Shown piece by piece: positions 39,643 through 49,078 of a DNA stretch of 64,000 nucleotides. Source of the stretch: Sulfolobus sp. S-194. GTDB taxonomy: Archaea > Thermoproteota > Thermoprotei_A > Sulfolobales > Sulfolobaceae. Position numbers and translations under genes: made by a program. How positions within the stretch are numbered: the first letter of the stretch is position 1; every line of letters starts with the position of its first letter. The notes under the pieces were generated by a model. That model ran no database searches and was not told where the DNA came from. It saw only the letters and a list, made by a program, of their open reading frames with translations. The DNA lies in contig NZ_CP035730.1 in NCBI RefSeq assembly GCF_012222305.1, positions 558,001 to 622,000 of the forward strand, read 5' to 3'.

Positions 39643-39771
39643 ATGGCGGCAACAGCAGCAGTAGGTCTTGGTAATATACTACAACTTTTAGAGCAACTTT
39701 TAGATGCATTATTAGAACTCTTAATGGAGATAATAAACGCTCTAATAGGTGCACTATTAGGAGCACTTTAA
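39643..39771 (+). CDS. 42-residue hydrophobic acidic peptide
   Basis: The frame ATG 39643 to TAA 39771 encodes an Ala/Gly-rich start ('MAATAAVGLGNI') followed by a very Leu-rich helix ('LQLLEQLLDALLELLMEI') and a 'LIGALLGAL' end. Acidic residues fall at positions 17, 21, 25 and 29, exactly four apart, making one acidic stripe on an otherwise greasy helix. There is no Lys, Arg or Cys. A TATA box is well placed. It resembles leaderless amphipathic peptides in pattern (pore-forming or self-assembling), but no family is recognised. A 13-codon frame from ATG 39633 overlaps it out of frame. Confidence 0.6.
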   Translation: MAATAAVGLGNILQLLEQLLDALLELLMEIINALIGALLGAL

Positions 39772-39868
39772 AATCTGAACTAAGATATATATTATTTTTT
39801 TAGTTATTTTCTTGTTTCTTCTTATACTTATTACAAAAATTTATATGCAATTGATGATAATTTATAGT

Positions 39869-40138
39869 ATGGCAATTAGATGTATTTATTGTGGTTCAAC
39901 AGATGTCATAAAACACGGTAAAACTAGGACCGGTAAACAATTGTATTATTGCAAAACATGTAATAAATATTGGGTTAAGGGGGGCATTTTCCACAGATAT
40001 CCTAAGGAAGTTAAGGATATGATAGTTAGAATAATACTAGAAGGGAAGTCAGTTAAAGAAGTATCAAAGGAATTCAATATACCAGTGACAACTATCTATA
40101 AGTGGCTAAAGGAGGTAAAAATTAATGAAAATAATTAA
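39869..40138 (+). CDS. Zinc-ribbon/HTH small protein (InsA-like)
   Basis: An 89-residue protein: a zinc ribbon 'CIYCGSTDVIKHGKT...YYCKTC' (residues 5-36), then a homeodomain-like HTH 'EGKSVKEVSKEFNIPVTTIYKWLKEV'. This pair occurs at the start of IS1/IS630-type transposases and in stand-alone regulators. ATG 39869 is used because ATTTATATG at 39839-39847 is about 26-30 bases upstream (leaderless) and the family starts just before the first Cys. No downstream transposase part follows; instead it overlaps the next gene by 14 bases, which favours a regulator. Confidence 0.7.
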   Translation: MAIRCIYCGSTDVIKHGKTRTGKQLYYCKTCNKYWVKGGIFHRYPKEVKDMIVRIILEGKSVKEVSKEFNIPVTTIYKWLKEVKINENN

Positions 40139-40931
40139 AAAGGGGCTTATATTTCTCTTTATACTCTTGATGAGTATATCTATTTATATAACAGTTTCTT
40201 ATTCACATCCTTATTACCTGGTTTATCAAGTAAACCTAACAATAAATTCATTTATTACAGAAAATTATAACGCTACCATTATATTATATCTGAAAAATTA
40301 TTCCTCTACTGAGATAATATTCTCTGTAGTGGGAATCGGGAATCTCTACTCGTTTGCTCAAAAAACTAATTTCAACATATCAAAGGTTATCTTAATGGAA
40401 GCCTATAACGGTACTTACATAAAACCTATAGGGTTAGGTGAAGGTTTCCCTATGCTTAATAGTACTGAACTAAAATCCTTGCGCTCTGAGAAATTTTTCG
40501 GTAACAATAACGGTACTTACTACAATGTGAGTAAAGAAGTAATAGATATAAAAGGCATGAAATATCAAACATACAAGATTTACGGAAATAGGATCGAAGT
40601 GGGTGAGTCTGGATCTATATGCATATTCGTGAATCAGTCTAATGGTATGGTAATTAAACTCGTAGAGAATGCCAGCAGTTTTTTGGGGTCAATATTCATT
40701 ACAGTGACGTTAGTAAAAGCTTCATTACCATCTTATCTATTACAAAGTAATATAGTATCAACAACTACTGTAATGGCTTTTACAGAAACTTCTTCTATTA
40801 AAACTACATCTAGCTCTCCTTCTCACGAGTCCAATAATTTATCTTCTAATATTCTAGTATTCATTACATTTGTTGTGATTGCTATAGTAATAATCCTTGT
40901 GATATTATTGAAGAAAAGTGAATTTAAATGA
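40125..40931 (+). CDS. Secreted, C-terminally anchored protein
   Basis: A 268-residue protein: N-terminal signal ('KGLIFLFILLMSISIYITVSY'), an Asn/Ser/Tyr-rich exterior domain with several N-x-S/T sequons, a Ser/Thr-rich stalk ('TETSSIKTTSSSPSHES'), then a membrane helix and the basic end 'LLKKSEFK'. No recognised domain. It overlaps the zinc-ribbon/HTH gene and lies 59 bases before the ABC ATPase, so it may be the sensor or effector of this transporter locus. Confidence 0.7.
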   Translation: MKIIKKGLIFLFILLMSISIYITVSYSHPYYLVYQVNLTINSFITENYNATIILYLKNYSSTEIIFSVVGIGNLYSFAQKTNFNISKVILMEAYNGTYIKPIGLGEGFPMLNSTELKSLRSEKFFGNNNGTYYNVSKEVIDIKGMKYQTYKIYGNRIEVGESGSICIFVNQSNGMVIKLVENASSFLGSIFITVTLVKASLPSYLLQSNIVSTTTVMAFTETSSIKTTSSSPSHESNNLSSNILVFITFVVIAIVIILVILLKKSEFK

Positions 40932-40990
40932 CGTAAAGGCAAAAATTTGAGATACAATTTTTATAAGTTAACTCATAATATAAAAATAAG

Positions 40991-41905
40991 ATGAGTATAG
41001 TCATAGAGCATGTGAGCAAATCTTATGGTAAAATTAAGGTATTGAAGGACATTAATATTCCAATAAAGGAGCCTGGTTGTTACGCAATACTTGGCCCTAA
41101 TGGTGCTGGGAAAACTACATTATTCAGGGTGATTTCTACCTTAGTAGTACCAGATAATGGTACAGTAAAGATTAATGGCTATGATGTATTTAAGGAACGT
41201 GAGAAGGCATTAAAAGATGTGGGTTTTTTGGTCAGTGTGCCAGAGCCTCCGGATTTTCTCACAGTTAAAGAATTTATAGCTTTTTCAGCAAGTCTTAGGG
41301 GTAAAACAGCGGATATACAAAAGTTAAATAAAATGCTTGATCTTCCCCCTTTAAATCAAAAATGTGGTAAGCTTTCAAAAGGCCAAAAAAGAAGAACATA
41401 TTTAGCTGCATTATTAGCACAAGACCCTAAAATTCTAGTACTTGATGAACCTACAGATGGATTAGATCCAGTAGAGATGATAAAGGTAAAAGATGTGATA
41501 AAAGAGATAAAAAAAGATAAGATAATCCTTTATTCTTCACATATACTTTCAGAAGTATCTGATATTTGTGATTATGTGTACATTATGGATAAGGGAAAAA
41601 TAATTTACAATGGTTCCATATATAATATAAAAAGAATGTTTAGACCCAAAAATGTTAAGGTTGAATTTAACTATGAGATCCCATTAGATGATATCAAACG
41701 AACTTTAGGAACTCTAGTTACTGATGTAAGACAAGATGGTAAAATGACTTTTGAACTAGAATTTGATGGTACTTCAATGACTAGAAGGGAAATACTTAGA
41801 AGATTGGTGGATAGGTATGAAGTAAGGAATTTTTATGATGTTGAGACTAATTTGGAAGAAGCATTTGTAAAAATTTTGAGAGTGTTTGGGAATGGGGGCG
41901 TTTAA
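40991..41905 (+). CDS. ABC transporter ATP-binding protein (ABC-2 exporter type)
   Basis: A 304-residue ATPase of the CcmA/drug-export class: Walker A 'GPNGAGKTT', signature 'LSKGQKRR' (Lys replaces the usual Gly), Walker B 'ILVLDEPTDGLDP', switch 'SSHILSE', and a C-terminal domain of about 80 residues. A TATA-like TTTTTATAAG at 40958-40967 is about 28 bases before the ATG, so a transcript can start here. The permease gene overlaps its end. Confidence 0.93.
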   Translation: MSIVIEHVSKSYGKIKVLKDINIPIKEPGCYAILGPNGAGKTTLFRVISTLVVPDNGTVKINGYDVFKEREKALKDVGFLVSVPEPPDFLTVKEFIAFSASLRGKTADIQKLNKMLDLPPLNQKCGKLSKGQKRRTYLAALLAQDPKILVLDEPTDGLDPVEMIKVKDVIKEIKKDKIILYSSHILSEVSDICDYVYIMDKGKIIYNGSIYNIKRMFRPKNVKVEFNYEIPLDDIKRTLGTLVTDVRQDGKMTFELEFDGTSMTRREILRRLVDRYEVRNFYDVETNLEEAFVKILRVFGNGGV

Positions 41906-42647
41906 TAATATATATAAATATAATTTACTTTTCTATATTAGAACCAAAAGATTTTCGGTTATGTTGCCTTTGGCTCTAGTTATATCACTTATTAATACCA
42001 TGCTTATAGAGGCCGGAATAGTTCAAAAACCTACTTCTGTATACTTATTTACTGAAGCTAATTTAGCATACTCTGAAATTCTTTTCATAATTCTCAGCTC
42101 TATGTTTGCAGGAGATCTTATCTCTAGGGATTTCTCTAAAGAGGGATTATATATGCTAACACAACCTATAAGCAGAGAAAAGATATTTTTAGCAAAGTAT
42201 ATTTCAGCGGTCACTATAACACTAATAGTAGTCTTAGTTTATATGCTTGGAGTTTTCGGAACTTCTATAGTCCTTTATAATTATTTAATTCCTAACTGGT
42301 ACGAAATAGTGTACGTCTCCTTCTTAGCGGTATTATCATTATTATCTTTTGTATCACTTTTCAGTGCAATTGTAAAAAGTCCCACAATTTCAATAACTGT
42401 TTCTATATTTATTTTGTTAATAATATTCCCTCTAATACAACAGATAATGGAAGACCTTCATAAGACTCCTTTCTTCGTCATAACTTATGCACTGCAGATT
42501 ATATTAGCTCTAGCCCAACCAAATATAACACCGTTTATCCCATCACCATCTTTAAGCGAAAGTATTGAGATATTTGTAAGCTACCTAATATTTGGAGTTA
42601 TAGTAAGTATGATAACTTATAAAAAAAGACAGCTAAGTGATGTTTGA
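41892..42647 (+). CDS. ABC-2 type permease
   Basis: A 251-residue membrane protein with about six hydrophobic helices and the pattern 'GDLISRDFSKEGLYMLTQPISREKIFLAKYISA', typical of ABC-2 permeases (short charged loop before the second helix). ATG 41892 is used; an in-frame TTG at 41886 would add two residues. It overlaps the ATPase gene by 14 bases. Together they probably export a lipid-like, drug-like or peptide substrate. Confidence 0.88.
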   Translation: MGAFNNIYKYNLLFYIRTKRFSVMLPLALVISLINTMLIEAGIVQKPTSVYLFTEANLAYSEILFIILSSMFAGDLISRDFSKEGLYMLTQPISREKIFLAKYISAVTITLIVVLVYMLGVFGTSIVLYNYLIPNWYEIVYVSFLAVLSLLSFVSLFSAIVKSPTISITVSIFILLIIFPLIQQIMEDLHKTPFFVITYALQIILALAQPNITPFIPSPSLSESIEIFVSYLIFGVIVSMITYKKRQLSDV

Positions 42648-42703
42648 GCATCAGATGAAGTTAAGACTAAGCTTATTAATATCTCAATACTAACTAGTAT
42701 TTG

Positions 42704-42889
42704 ATGACAATCGATATTTCAAAAATATTAGGAGCTAAGGGTGTAAATGCTGAGAGCCTATCAGGTATTATGAAGATTACAATAGAGACTGATAAGGGAG
42801 AGAAAATTATACTGGCTAACCCTAATGTATCTAAGGTATCATTTCTTGGCTTTGACATACTAGTGGTCATAGAAGAAAGAAAAGATTAA
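42704..42889 (+). CDS. Small hypothetical protein of the ABC locus
   Basis: A 61-residue frame 'MTIDISKILGAKGVNAESLSGIMKITIETDKGEKI...', with a beta-rich pattern. It vaguely recalls the 60-residue product at 37602-37784 (a 'KG-NA' turn, then 'I-IE---GE'). It has no signal and no recognised domain. It lies between two ABC units on the same strand, which is the main support for it being real. Confidence 0.45.
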   Translation: MTIDISKILGAKGVNAESLSGIMKITIETDKGEKIILANPNVSKVSFLGFDILVVIEERKD

Positions 42890-42965
42890 AATAGGCAAAA
42901 ATCATATTTATACATTCTTTTTGCTTATGATTAAACTTATAATAATATAAAAACTATAAAAGCAT

Positions 42966-45437
42966 ATGAGAAAGAGAAATCAATTACTGTTAGTAGTATT
43001 TCTATTTCTTATCTCATCTCTATTGCTTTCTACTTTCGCACTAGCCTATAATTCTTCGCAAAGTTTTACTGCAACAGCTAAATGGGGATATAATGTAGTA
43101 GCATCAGGAATGACAGAAGTACCTATAGAAATTACAGTAACCAATGATGGGCCAAATGTTGTAGGAAATGTAACCGTTTACGCAACTCCGTCATATCCAT
43201 TCTGTGGTTATATAAACTCCGTTTTCGTATCTGATTGGCAACCAGGTCAATCAATCACCTTAGTAGGTTACCTTAATATAAGTCCTTCAGCATCCTTAGG
43301 AGATTATAATATTCAAGTTTATGTTACACCACTCAATTACGCAAATTACGTTTACTATGAAACTACGGCCGAGGTTGCTATTAATGGCTATGTGAATATC
43401 TCTGTACAGTCTGCCTTAATATCTAACAATCACTTAAGCATTAATCTTATAAATACAGGTAATGTTGAAAGCGGACCAGTCTATATATATTTCTATAATA
43501 CATCATTAGTGAGATTTCTTGAGAGTTACGAGATTTTGCCCTCAATTCAACCTGAGCAATCAATACAAGTTGTAATTCCCATAGAATTAGATGCTCCTCC
43601 ACAGCCAGGTATATATATTGTACCTATGAAATTCCTGTATATGAGAGGAGTACATGAGATTCAAACTCCTGTTATTATACCATCTAATAATTCCATAGTA
43701 TTCTCACTAACGGGGAACTGGGTAGGAAAATATGCTACAATAACCTTAATTTACTCCTCTCCTTATAACGTTAGTGCTGTAAGAATTATAGGGCAATTAC
43801 CTCTAGGCGTTACTAACTTCACTGGAGGTTCTGAAATCTACATAACAGTACCACTAACTTCACTATCTGGAATGGTTAAGTTTAATATTTACTTGGACTC
43901 CAACAGTTCTCCTTATCTAATTCCAGTAGAACTTGAGTGGTTCACAAACAAGGGTATAATAACACAGAAAGGATACTTAAGTCTATATATTTATAATCAG
44001 CCTAACATTGAAGTGGTTTCAATTGAGGGCATACTTTACGCTGGATTAGAGGATAATATAACAATTACAGTTAAGAATATAGGAAATGCACCAGCCTATA
44101 ACTTAACTGCTAGCGAGAACACGATACCTATAATTTCGTCCACGACTTTACCGTATCTAGAACCAGGCAAGGAGGGTAAAATAACTATTCTAGTATATAC
44201 TCCATTTTCAGAAGAAGGAAAGGGTATTACAACAAATATCACAATATCTTATATGACATTACAAGGTATAGTAAATGTAACTTCAATCTCCGAAACTTTT
44301 ACAGTATACCAGCCAATAGTGCCTATTGTAGTTTCAGATCCTGGTTTAGATTTGATCGCTGGTATTGATAATACGATTAATTTAACATTTACTAACAACT
44401 TAGGTGAGACAATATATGACCTTGTAATTAACATAACCCCCTCTGAAGGAAGTATAATAGGTAGTTCTCAAATTTATATTAAATCCTTACTCGTTGGAGA
44501 GAGTATAAGTATTCCAATAGTCTTAAACGTACCTTCAACTGCTTCTAATACGTTGAGTATTACAGTTAGTATGTCCTATTTAACCCCTTCAGGAACTGAA
44601 AGTAGTTATACCACAACGTTAAATTATCAAGTCGAATCCTTAAAAGAAATATCCCAAGAATTTGAGGTTAGTATATCCCCTTCAGTCGTAGAATACGGTA
44701 ATCTCTCTTCAGTGCAAATAGCTATATCGAGCTTCTTTAACTCACCCATACTAGATGCCGTCTTAGAAGTCTCATCTCCTAACGGATATGTATCACCTTC
44801 TATACTTCCAATTCAAGAAATAAGTCCTTTTACTACTGTCACTAAAGATGTAAATATAGAATTCGCACCACCCTCTAACGGAAGTTCACTTCTTGAACCA
44901 ATTAATATTACGCTCAGGTTCTATTATGAGGGTGCATTTTTAAACTTCACTAGAGAACTAAAAATACTTGCCATAGGCAAACCACTTCTATTAATATCTG
45001 GACTCTCCTATGCTGTGGTTGAAGGGAATAACAGCGAGGTCACAACTAGTGTTAGCTTTCTTGTAGGCGATAGTGGATCCGCTAGTATATCTTCAGTTAC
45101 AATAGTCCCGTTACCCCCTTCTGGAATAACCATTATTGAGCCTTCAGTTATTGGTGTATCAGATCTAAAGCCCTCTGAAAGTCAAGCTGTATCATTTACT
45201 ATAGTAGGTAAACCAGGAAATTATACTATTCCACTGCATATTATATATACTACACCTTTAGGACAAGAAGTAACTGAGACGTATAATATTCAAATTACTT
45301 TAACTCCTCCATCAACATCTACAACAACCTCAACAGTCTCTCCAGTAAATATATTGCTCCAGAACCCCTTATTCCCAGTAGTTATTGTCTTAATTGTTAT
45401 AATAATTTTGCTAGTGAGAAAGGTGGAGAAGAGGTGA
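42966..45437 (+). CDS. Large secreted protein with CARDB/NEW3-like repeats, membrane anchored
   Basis: An 823-residue protein: signal peptide ('LLLVVFLFLISSLLLSTFALA'-type), at least five repeats of an Ig-like strand pattern ('ITVTNDGPNVVGNVTVYA', 'ITVKNIGNAPAYNLTAS', 'LTFTNNLGETIYDLVINI'), a Pro/Ser/Thr linker and a C-terminal helix with basic tail 'LLVRKVEKR'. This matches archaeal COG1361/CARDB-type surface proteins. It overlaps the FtsX-like permease gene by 4 bases, so it is the extracellular partner of that ABC complex. Confidence 0.8.
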   Translation: MRKRNQLLLVVFLFLISSLLLSTFALAYNSSQSFTATAKWGYNVVASGMTEVPIEITVTNDGPNVVGNVTVYATPSYPFCGYINSVFVSDWQPGQSITLVGYLNISPSASLGDYNIQVYVTPLNYANYVYYETTAEVAINGYVNISVQSALISNNHLSINLINTGNVESGPVYIYFYNTSLVRFLESYEILPSIQPEQSIQVVIPIELDAPPQPGIYIVPMKFLYMRGVHEIQTPVIIPSNNSIVFSLTGNWVGKYATITLIYSSPYNVSAVRIIGQLPLGVTNFTGGSEIYITVPLTSLSGMVKFNIYLDSNSSPYLIPVELEWFTNKGIITQKGYLSLYIYNQPNIEVVSIEGILYAGLEDNITITVKNIGNAPAYNLTASENTIPIISSTTLPYLEPGKEGKITILVYTPFSEEGKGITTNITISYMTLQGIVNVTSISETFTVYQPIVPIVVSDPGLDLIAGIDNTINLTFTNNLGETIYDLVINITPSEGSIIGSSQIYIKSLLVGESISIPIVLNVPSTASNTLSITVSMSYLTPSGTESSYTTTLNYQVESLKEISQEFEVSISPSVVEYGNLSSVQIAISSFFNSPILDAVLEVSSPNGYVSPSILPIQEISPFTTVTKDVNIEFAPPSNGSSLLEPINITLRFYYEGAFLNFTRELKILAIGKPLLLISGLSYAVVEGNNSEVTTSVSFLVGDSGSASISSVTIVPLPPSGITIIEPSVIGVSDLKPSESQAVSFTIVGKPGNYTIPLHIIYTTPLGQEVTETYNIQITLTPPSTSTTTSTVSPVNILLQNPLFPVVIVLIVIIILLVRKVEKR

Positions 45438-46660
45438 AAGTTAAAGATTTGTTCTGGGTTGCTTTACTGAGTTTTTTCAGTAACAAAGTAGCATCAGTAC
45501 TCATTATTGTGGTAATAGCAATAGCCACGGGGGTCTCAGTTACTCTTGTTTCACAAACTCAAGGCCTCATAAGTACTGTAGAACAAGATGTCTTATATTT
45601 AGGTCCTAATACTGTACTTGTGGAGAATTCAGGAAATGTAAACGTAATTAACGGCCACGAAATACAGCTCAACTCAACACTAGTAAGCTATTTCAGTAAA
45701 ATACCTCATGTTAAGGAAGTATACCCGGTAGTATGCACAACTGGAACCATAGACTTGTCTGGCTACAAGAGGAATATAACTATAGTAGGGATTTCAAATT
45801 ACAGTATTTTAGGAGACTACAATGTAGTGTACGGAAAGCTAGCTACATCAGCAAATGCTGGAATAATGCTTCCCTACGCACTTTTTAAATCCTTTGACTT
45901 AGTTGGAAAAGAAGCAGAGCTGAACATCTCTGGACATATCATTAAACTTAGGGTTACAGGGATAATAAATTACTCTACTAGACAACTGTTAGACTTCACA
46001 ATTTCTTCTAAAGATGTTGTGATTCCGCTCTCGATTTTGCAAGATTCTCTTGGCATTAGCCAGTACAAGTTAGTTGTAATTAAAGTAGATAACCCGGTTT
46101 ATGATAACTTCGTTACATCATATATAAAGACCTTCTTAGGCCCAACAGTTATAGTTCAAGGGGTAGGATTTCACGGAATATCTGTCGCAATCTATTACAG
46201 TAACTTACTTATAATATCTGCAGAACAATTAGCACAAGCATATCTTAAAAGTATAAACATTAATCAGGGACTTTCTCAATTCATCAGCATAATTGCAGAT
46301 GTGATATCAATAGCCTCAATAACTTTAGTCCTAACACTCTCAACTTTCAGTCAAATAAAAGATATTGGAATATTTAGGACTTTAGGGATGAAAAGAAAGG
46401 ATATAGTAGTAGAGAAGCTTATAGAAGCACTTTACGGTGGATTAATAGGCTCACTTATAGGAACAGGAATGAGCATCTTATTTGGTGGATATATTCATGT
46501 GTTCTCATCTGCCTTTAGTTACACACCAATTTATTCGCCAAAGGAATTAGTAGAGCTATTTTCTCTGGGAGTTATTACGGCACTGCTTGGAAGTATATAT
46601 CCTATTGTATGGATAATTAAGTTGACTCCAGTAGAAACCATAAGGAGGGGTGAGATGTGA
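45434..46660 (+). CDS. MacB/FtsX-family permease 1
   Basis: A 408-residue permease with the four-helix FtsX layout: one N-terminal helix (about residues 10-35), an extracellular domain of about 230 residues, and three C-terminal helices preceded by 'IKDIGIFRTLGMKRKDIVVEKLIEALYGG', the conserved loop that contacts the ATPase. The GTG start overlaps the previous stop (GTGA). Such proteins transmit force rather than move substrates in a channel. Confidence 0.9.
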   Translation: MKVKDLFWVALLSFFSNKVASVLIIVVIAIATGVSVTLVSQTQGLISTVEQDVLYLGPNTVLVENSGNVNVINGHEIQLNSTLVSYFSKIPHVKEVYPVVCTTGTIDLSGYKRNITIVGISNYSILGDYNVVYGKLATSANAGIMLPYALFKSFDLVGKEAELNISGHIIKLRVTGIINYSTRQLLDFTISSKDVVIPLSILQDSLGISQYKLVVIKVDNPVYDNFVTSYIKTFLGPTVIVQGVGFHGISVAIYYSNLLIISAEQLAQAYLKSININQGLSQFISIIADVISIASITLVLTLSTFSQIKDIGIFRTLGMKRKDIVVEKLIEALYGGLIGSLIGTGMSILFGGYIHVFSSAFSYTPIYSPKELVELFSLGVITALLGSIYPIVWIIKLTPVETIRRGEM

Positions 46661-47790
46661 AGTTCAGTGATATATTTGAGCTAACTATAACCGATATATC
46701 ATCAAGGTGGCTATACTCTCTTTTAATTATATTTATGCTCTTAATAGGAGTAAGCAGTGCATTTATAGCAATATCACAATCTCAAGGCATAGTAAGTAAA
46801 GAAGAACAACTGTTTGAGTTCCTCCGTCCTAACCTTTTGATAGTTTATCCCAAATCCCCAATTACAAACTCACAAGTAAATGTGGCCAAGTCGATGAAAT
46901 ATGTAAGTCAAGTTTATCCTGTAATAAATCAAAGTATAGAAGTGGAAGTTAATGCCCAGAACTATACTTTTTACTTGTTGGGTATTGATAACATTAGTAT
47001 AATCACATCCTACACTCTTGTAGCTGGAACTACATTTGACTATTCTAGTTTAGTAATACCTTCATCAGCATCTCTTCATCTACCTCCTGGTACATTGGTT
47101 AAGGTCTACATAAACAAAGACGCCAAATATACCTATATAAGTGGGGTTATATCTTATTCTCATACAGTATTTCAGAGGATAGGCGTTTCATCCTCAACCC
47201 TCTTCCCTTCATATAATTGCCTTTTTACCTCACTTCAATACGCTGAGAAGCTCACTGGAGATAAAAATTATACTTTCTTAATAGTACTAACACAATCTCC
47301 TCTTTACAATTCAAACGTTACTAATGAGATACTTTCAGTGTTTCCTAATGCAACAATTAAGTCTCTTGGCGTTTCCTCTACAGCTATAGCGAGACAATAT
47401 GCATCTTTCACAGCATATTTAGTATCCCTAAGTATAATAGCCATACTCACTTCTATAATAACTAACGGTAGTGTAACTTCAATAAGCTTTAACAGAAGAT
47501 TAAGGGAAATAGGAGTGTTGATGGCTTTGGGAATGAAGAGGGATCATATAGCATTACTGTATTTGCTTGAAAGTTTTATACTCGGGGCGGTAGGCGGTAT
47601 TGCGGGTCTAGTTGCAGGTTATTACATTACCGAAAATATAATGCTTACAAAGACTGTTATTTACACGCCAGTTTACTATCCAATTCAGTTAGTAGAGCTA
47701 GTTGTTTTAAGTGTATTAGCCTCAAATATAGGTAGTATTTATCCTATATTTAGAGTATTTAAGTTAACACCATCGGAGGTGATGAGATGA
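46657..47790 (+). CDS. MacB/FtsX-family permease 2
   Basis: A 377-residue paralogue of the preceding gene with the same layout: an N-terminal helix, an extracellular domain, then 'LREIGVLMALGMKRDHIALLYLLESFILG' and two further helices. The GTG start overlaps the preceding stop by 4 bases. The two permeases probably form a heterodimer served by the downstream ATPase. Confidence 0.9.
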   Translation: MKFSDIFELTITDISSRWLYSLLIIFMLLIGVSSAFIAISQSQGIVSKEEQLFEFLRPNLLIVYPKSPITNSQVNVAKSMKYVSQVYPVINQSIEVEVNAQNYTFYLLGIDNISIITSYTLVAGTTFDYSSLVIPSSASLHLPPGTLVKVYINKDAKYTYISGVISYSHTVFQRIGVSSSTLFPSYNCLFTSLQYAEKLTGDKNYTFLIVLTQSPLYNSNVTNEILSVFPNATIKSLGVSSTAIARQYASFTAYLVSLSIIAILTSIITNGSVTSISFNRRLREIGVLMALGMKRDHIALLYLLESFILGAVGGIAGLVAGYYITENIMLTKTVIYTPVYYPIQLVELVVLSVLASNIGSIYPIFRVFKLTPSEVMR

Positions 47791-48476
47791 AACACACTGT
47801 TCAACTTATAGATGTAAGTAAGGTATATAAGTCTGGGGGCAATGAATGGGTCGCGCTAAGAGACGTTAATTTATATGTTGAAGAAGGAGAGTTCATAGCC
47901 CTAGTTGGACCCTCAGGTTCTGGAAAGACTACAATGTTGAACATTATTGGCTTAATGGATTCTCCTACAGAAGGTCATGTAATTCTTGAGGGTAAGGATG
48001 TAACTTACTTAAGTGAGAAAGAGAAGTCAGAGTTTAGGAATAAATATATTGGCTATGTCTTTCAGTCCTATAACCTCATTTCCTTTTTAACAGTGTATCA
48101 GAATGTGGAACTACCTCTAGTTATTTCTGGGATACCAAAGAAGGAGAGGGAAAAGATTGTTGAGGAAGTATTGAACTTAGTTCCTGGAATTTATGAGCTT
48201 AGGAATAAAAAACCAATACAACTCTCTGGAGGACAACAACAGAGGGTTGCAATAGCAAGGGCTCTAGTAACTAAACCAAAGTTAATCCTCGCTGACGAAC
48301 CTACTGCAAACTTAGATGTGAATACTGGAAAGGCTATAGTCGATCTATTCAAAAAGATAAAGGATGAGATGGGAATAACCATAGTTATGGCTACACATGA
48401 TTTAGAGATGCTGAAAAACTGTGATAGAATAGTTTACATAAGAGACGGGAAAATTGAAAGAATTGAGGACAAGTAG
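47787..48476 (+). CDS. LolD/MacB-type ABC ATPase
   Basis: A 229-residue ATPase: Walker A 'GPSGSGKTT', signature 'LSGGQQQRVAIARAL', Walker B 'LILADEPTANLD', and 'VMATHDLEML'. These are the features of ATPases paired with FtsX-like permeases. The ATG overlaps the permease stop (ATGA). It closes a four-gene unit: surface protein, two permeases, ATPase. Confidence 0.94.
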   Translation: MKHTVQLIDVSKVYKSGGNEWVALRDVNLYVEEGEFIALVGPSGSGKTTMLNIIGLMDSPTEGHVILEGKDVTYLSEKEKSEFRNKYIGYVFQSYNLISFLTVYQNVELPLVISGIPKKEREKIVEEVLNLVPGIYELRNKKPIQLSGGQQQRVAIARALVTKPKLILADEPTANLDVNTGKAIVDLFKKIKDEMGITIVMATHDLEMLKNCDRIVYIRDGKIERIEDK

Positions 48477-49078
48477 TAGCTTAATAATTGGTCAGTAATA
48501 TGTGTCAAGAAAATCTTATTGAATCAACCAAAGATTTTTTAAGTCTTAAAGTTATTCAAATCACTTCTATGAGTATTTTAACTTTAATCTATTATTATAA
48601 TAATTACTATAGTAGTCTAGGATATTTCATTACCATAAAAAATCATAATATTTTATCATAAATTAATAAATAGTTTTAATTTACTCCATCTCTTTTATTG
48701 CTTATCATAGAAAACTTTTCAGCTAATAAGGCACTTTTTCCATATACATTTTTAACGTAACGTGAAAATACGACGATTTTCTAAAGTGCTAATAGTGTTC
48801 TTGCTGAAGTATGTAAGAATGTGTATGAGGCTACTATAATAACTTGGAGGTAATATATGGATTGGCGTAGGATGAACAATAATTCCCTACTCACATAAGC
48901 TTAACTAATTTCCATGGCAATTGATAGTCTAACTTTAATGCAGGTATGTATATAATCTTAGTATTGGTAATTTATTACTAGTAATATAATTAAGGATGGT
49001 CTACTTGTGTTTGCTAACAAATGATATAATTACAGGTAATGGGAAGAAAATGATTTATTAAATATAAGCTTAATATAT
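48477..49078. other. 600-bp gap before the second IS
   Basis: AT-rich, no intact frame. Around 48.79-48.86 kb a short broken frame ('VLAEVCKNVYEATIITW') may be residue of a former gene. The last 10 bases (49069-49078) are the left target-site duplication of the following IS. Confidence 0.35.

Noticed and set aside
39633-39674. 13-codon frame overlapping the peptide start out of frame
   Set aside because: Too short to support as a product. It may act as an upstream frame but there is no evidence.
39584-39766. 60-codon minus-strand frame over the peptide gene
   Set aside because: Its Leu-rich composition simply mirrors the opposite-strand peptide codons, and it has no promoter or start context.
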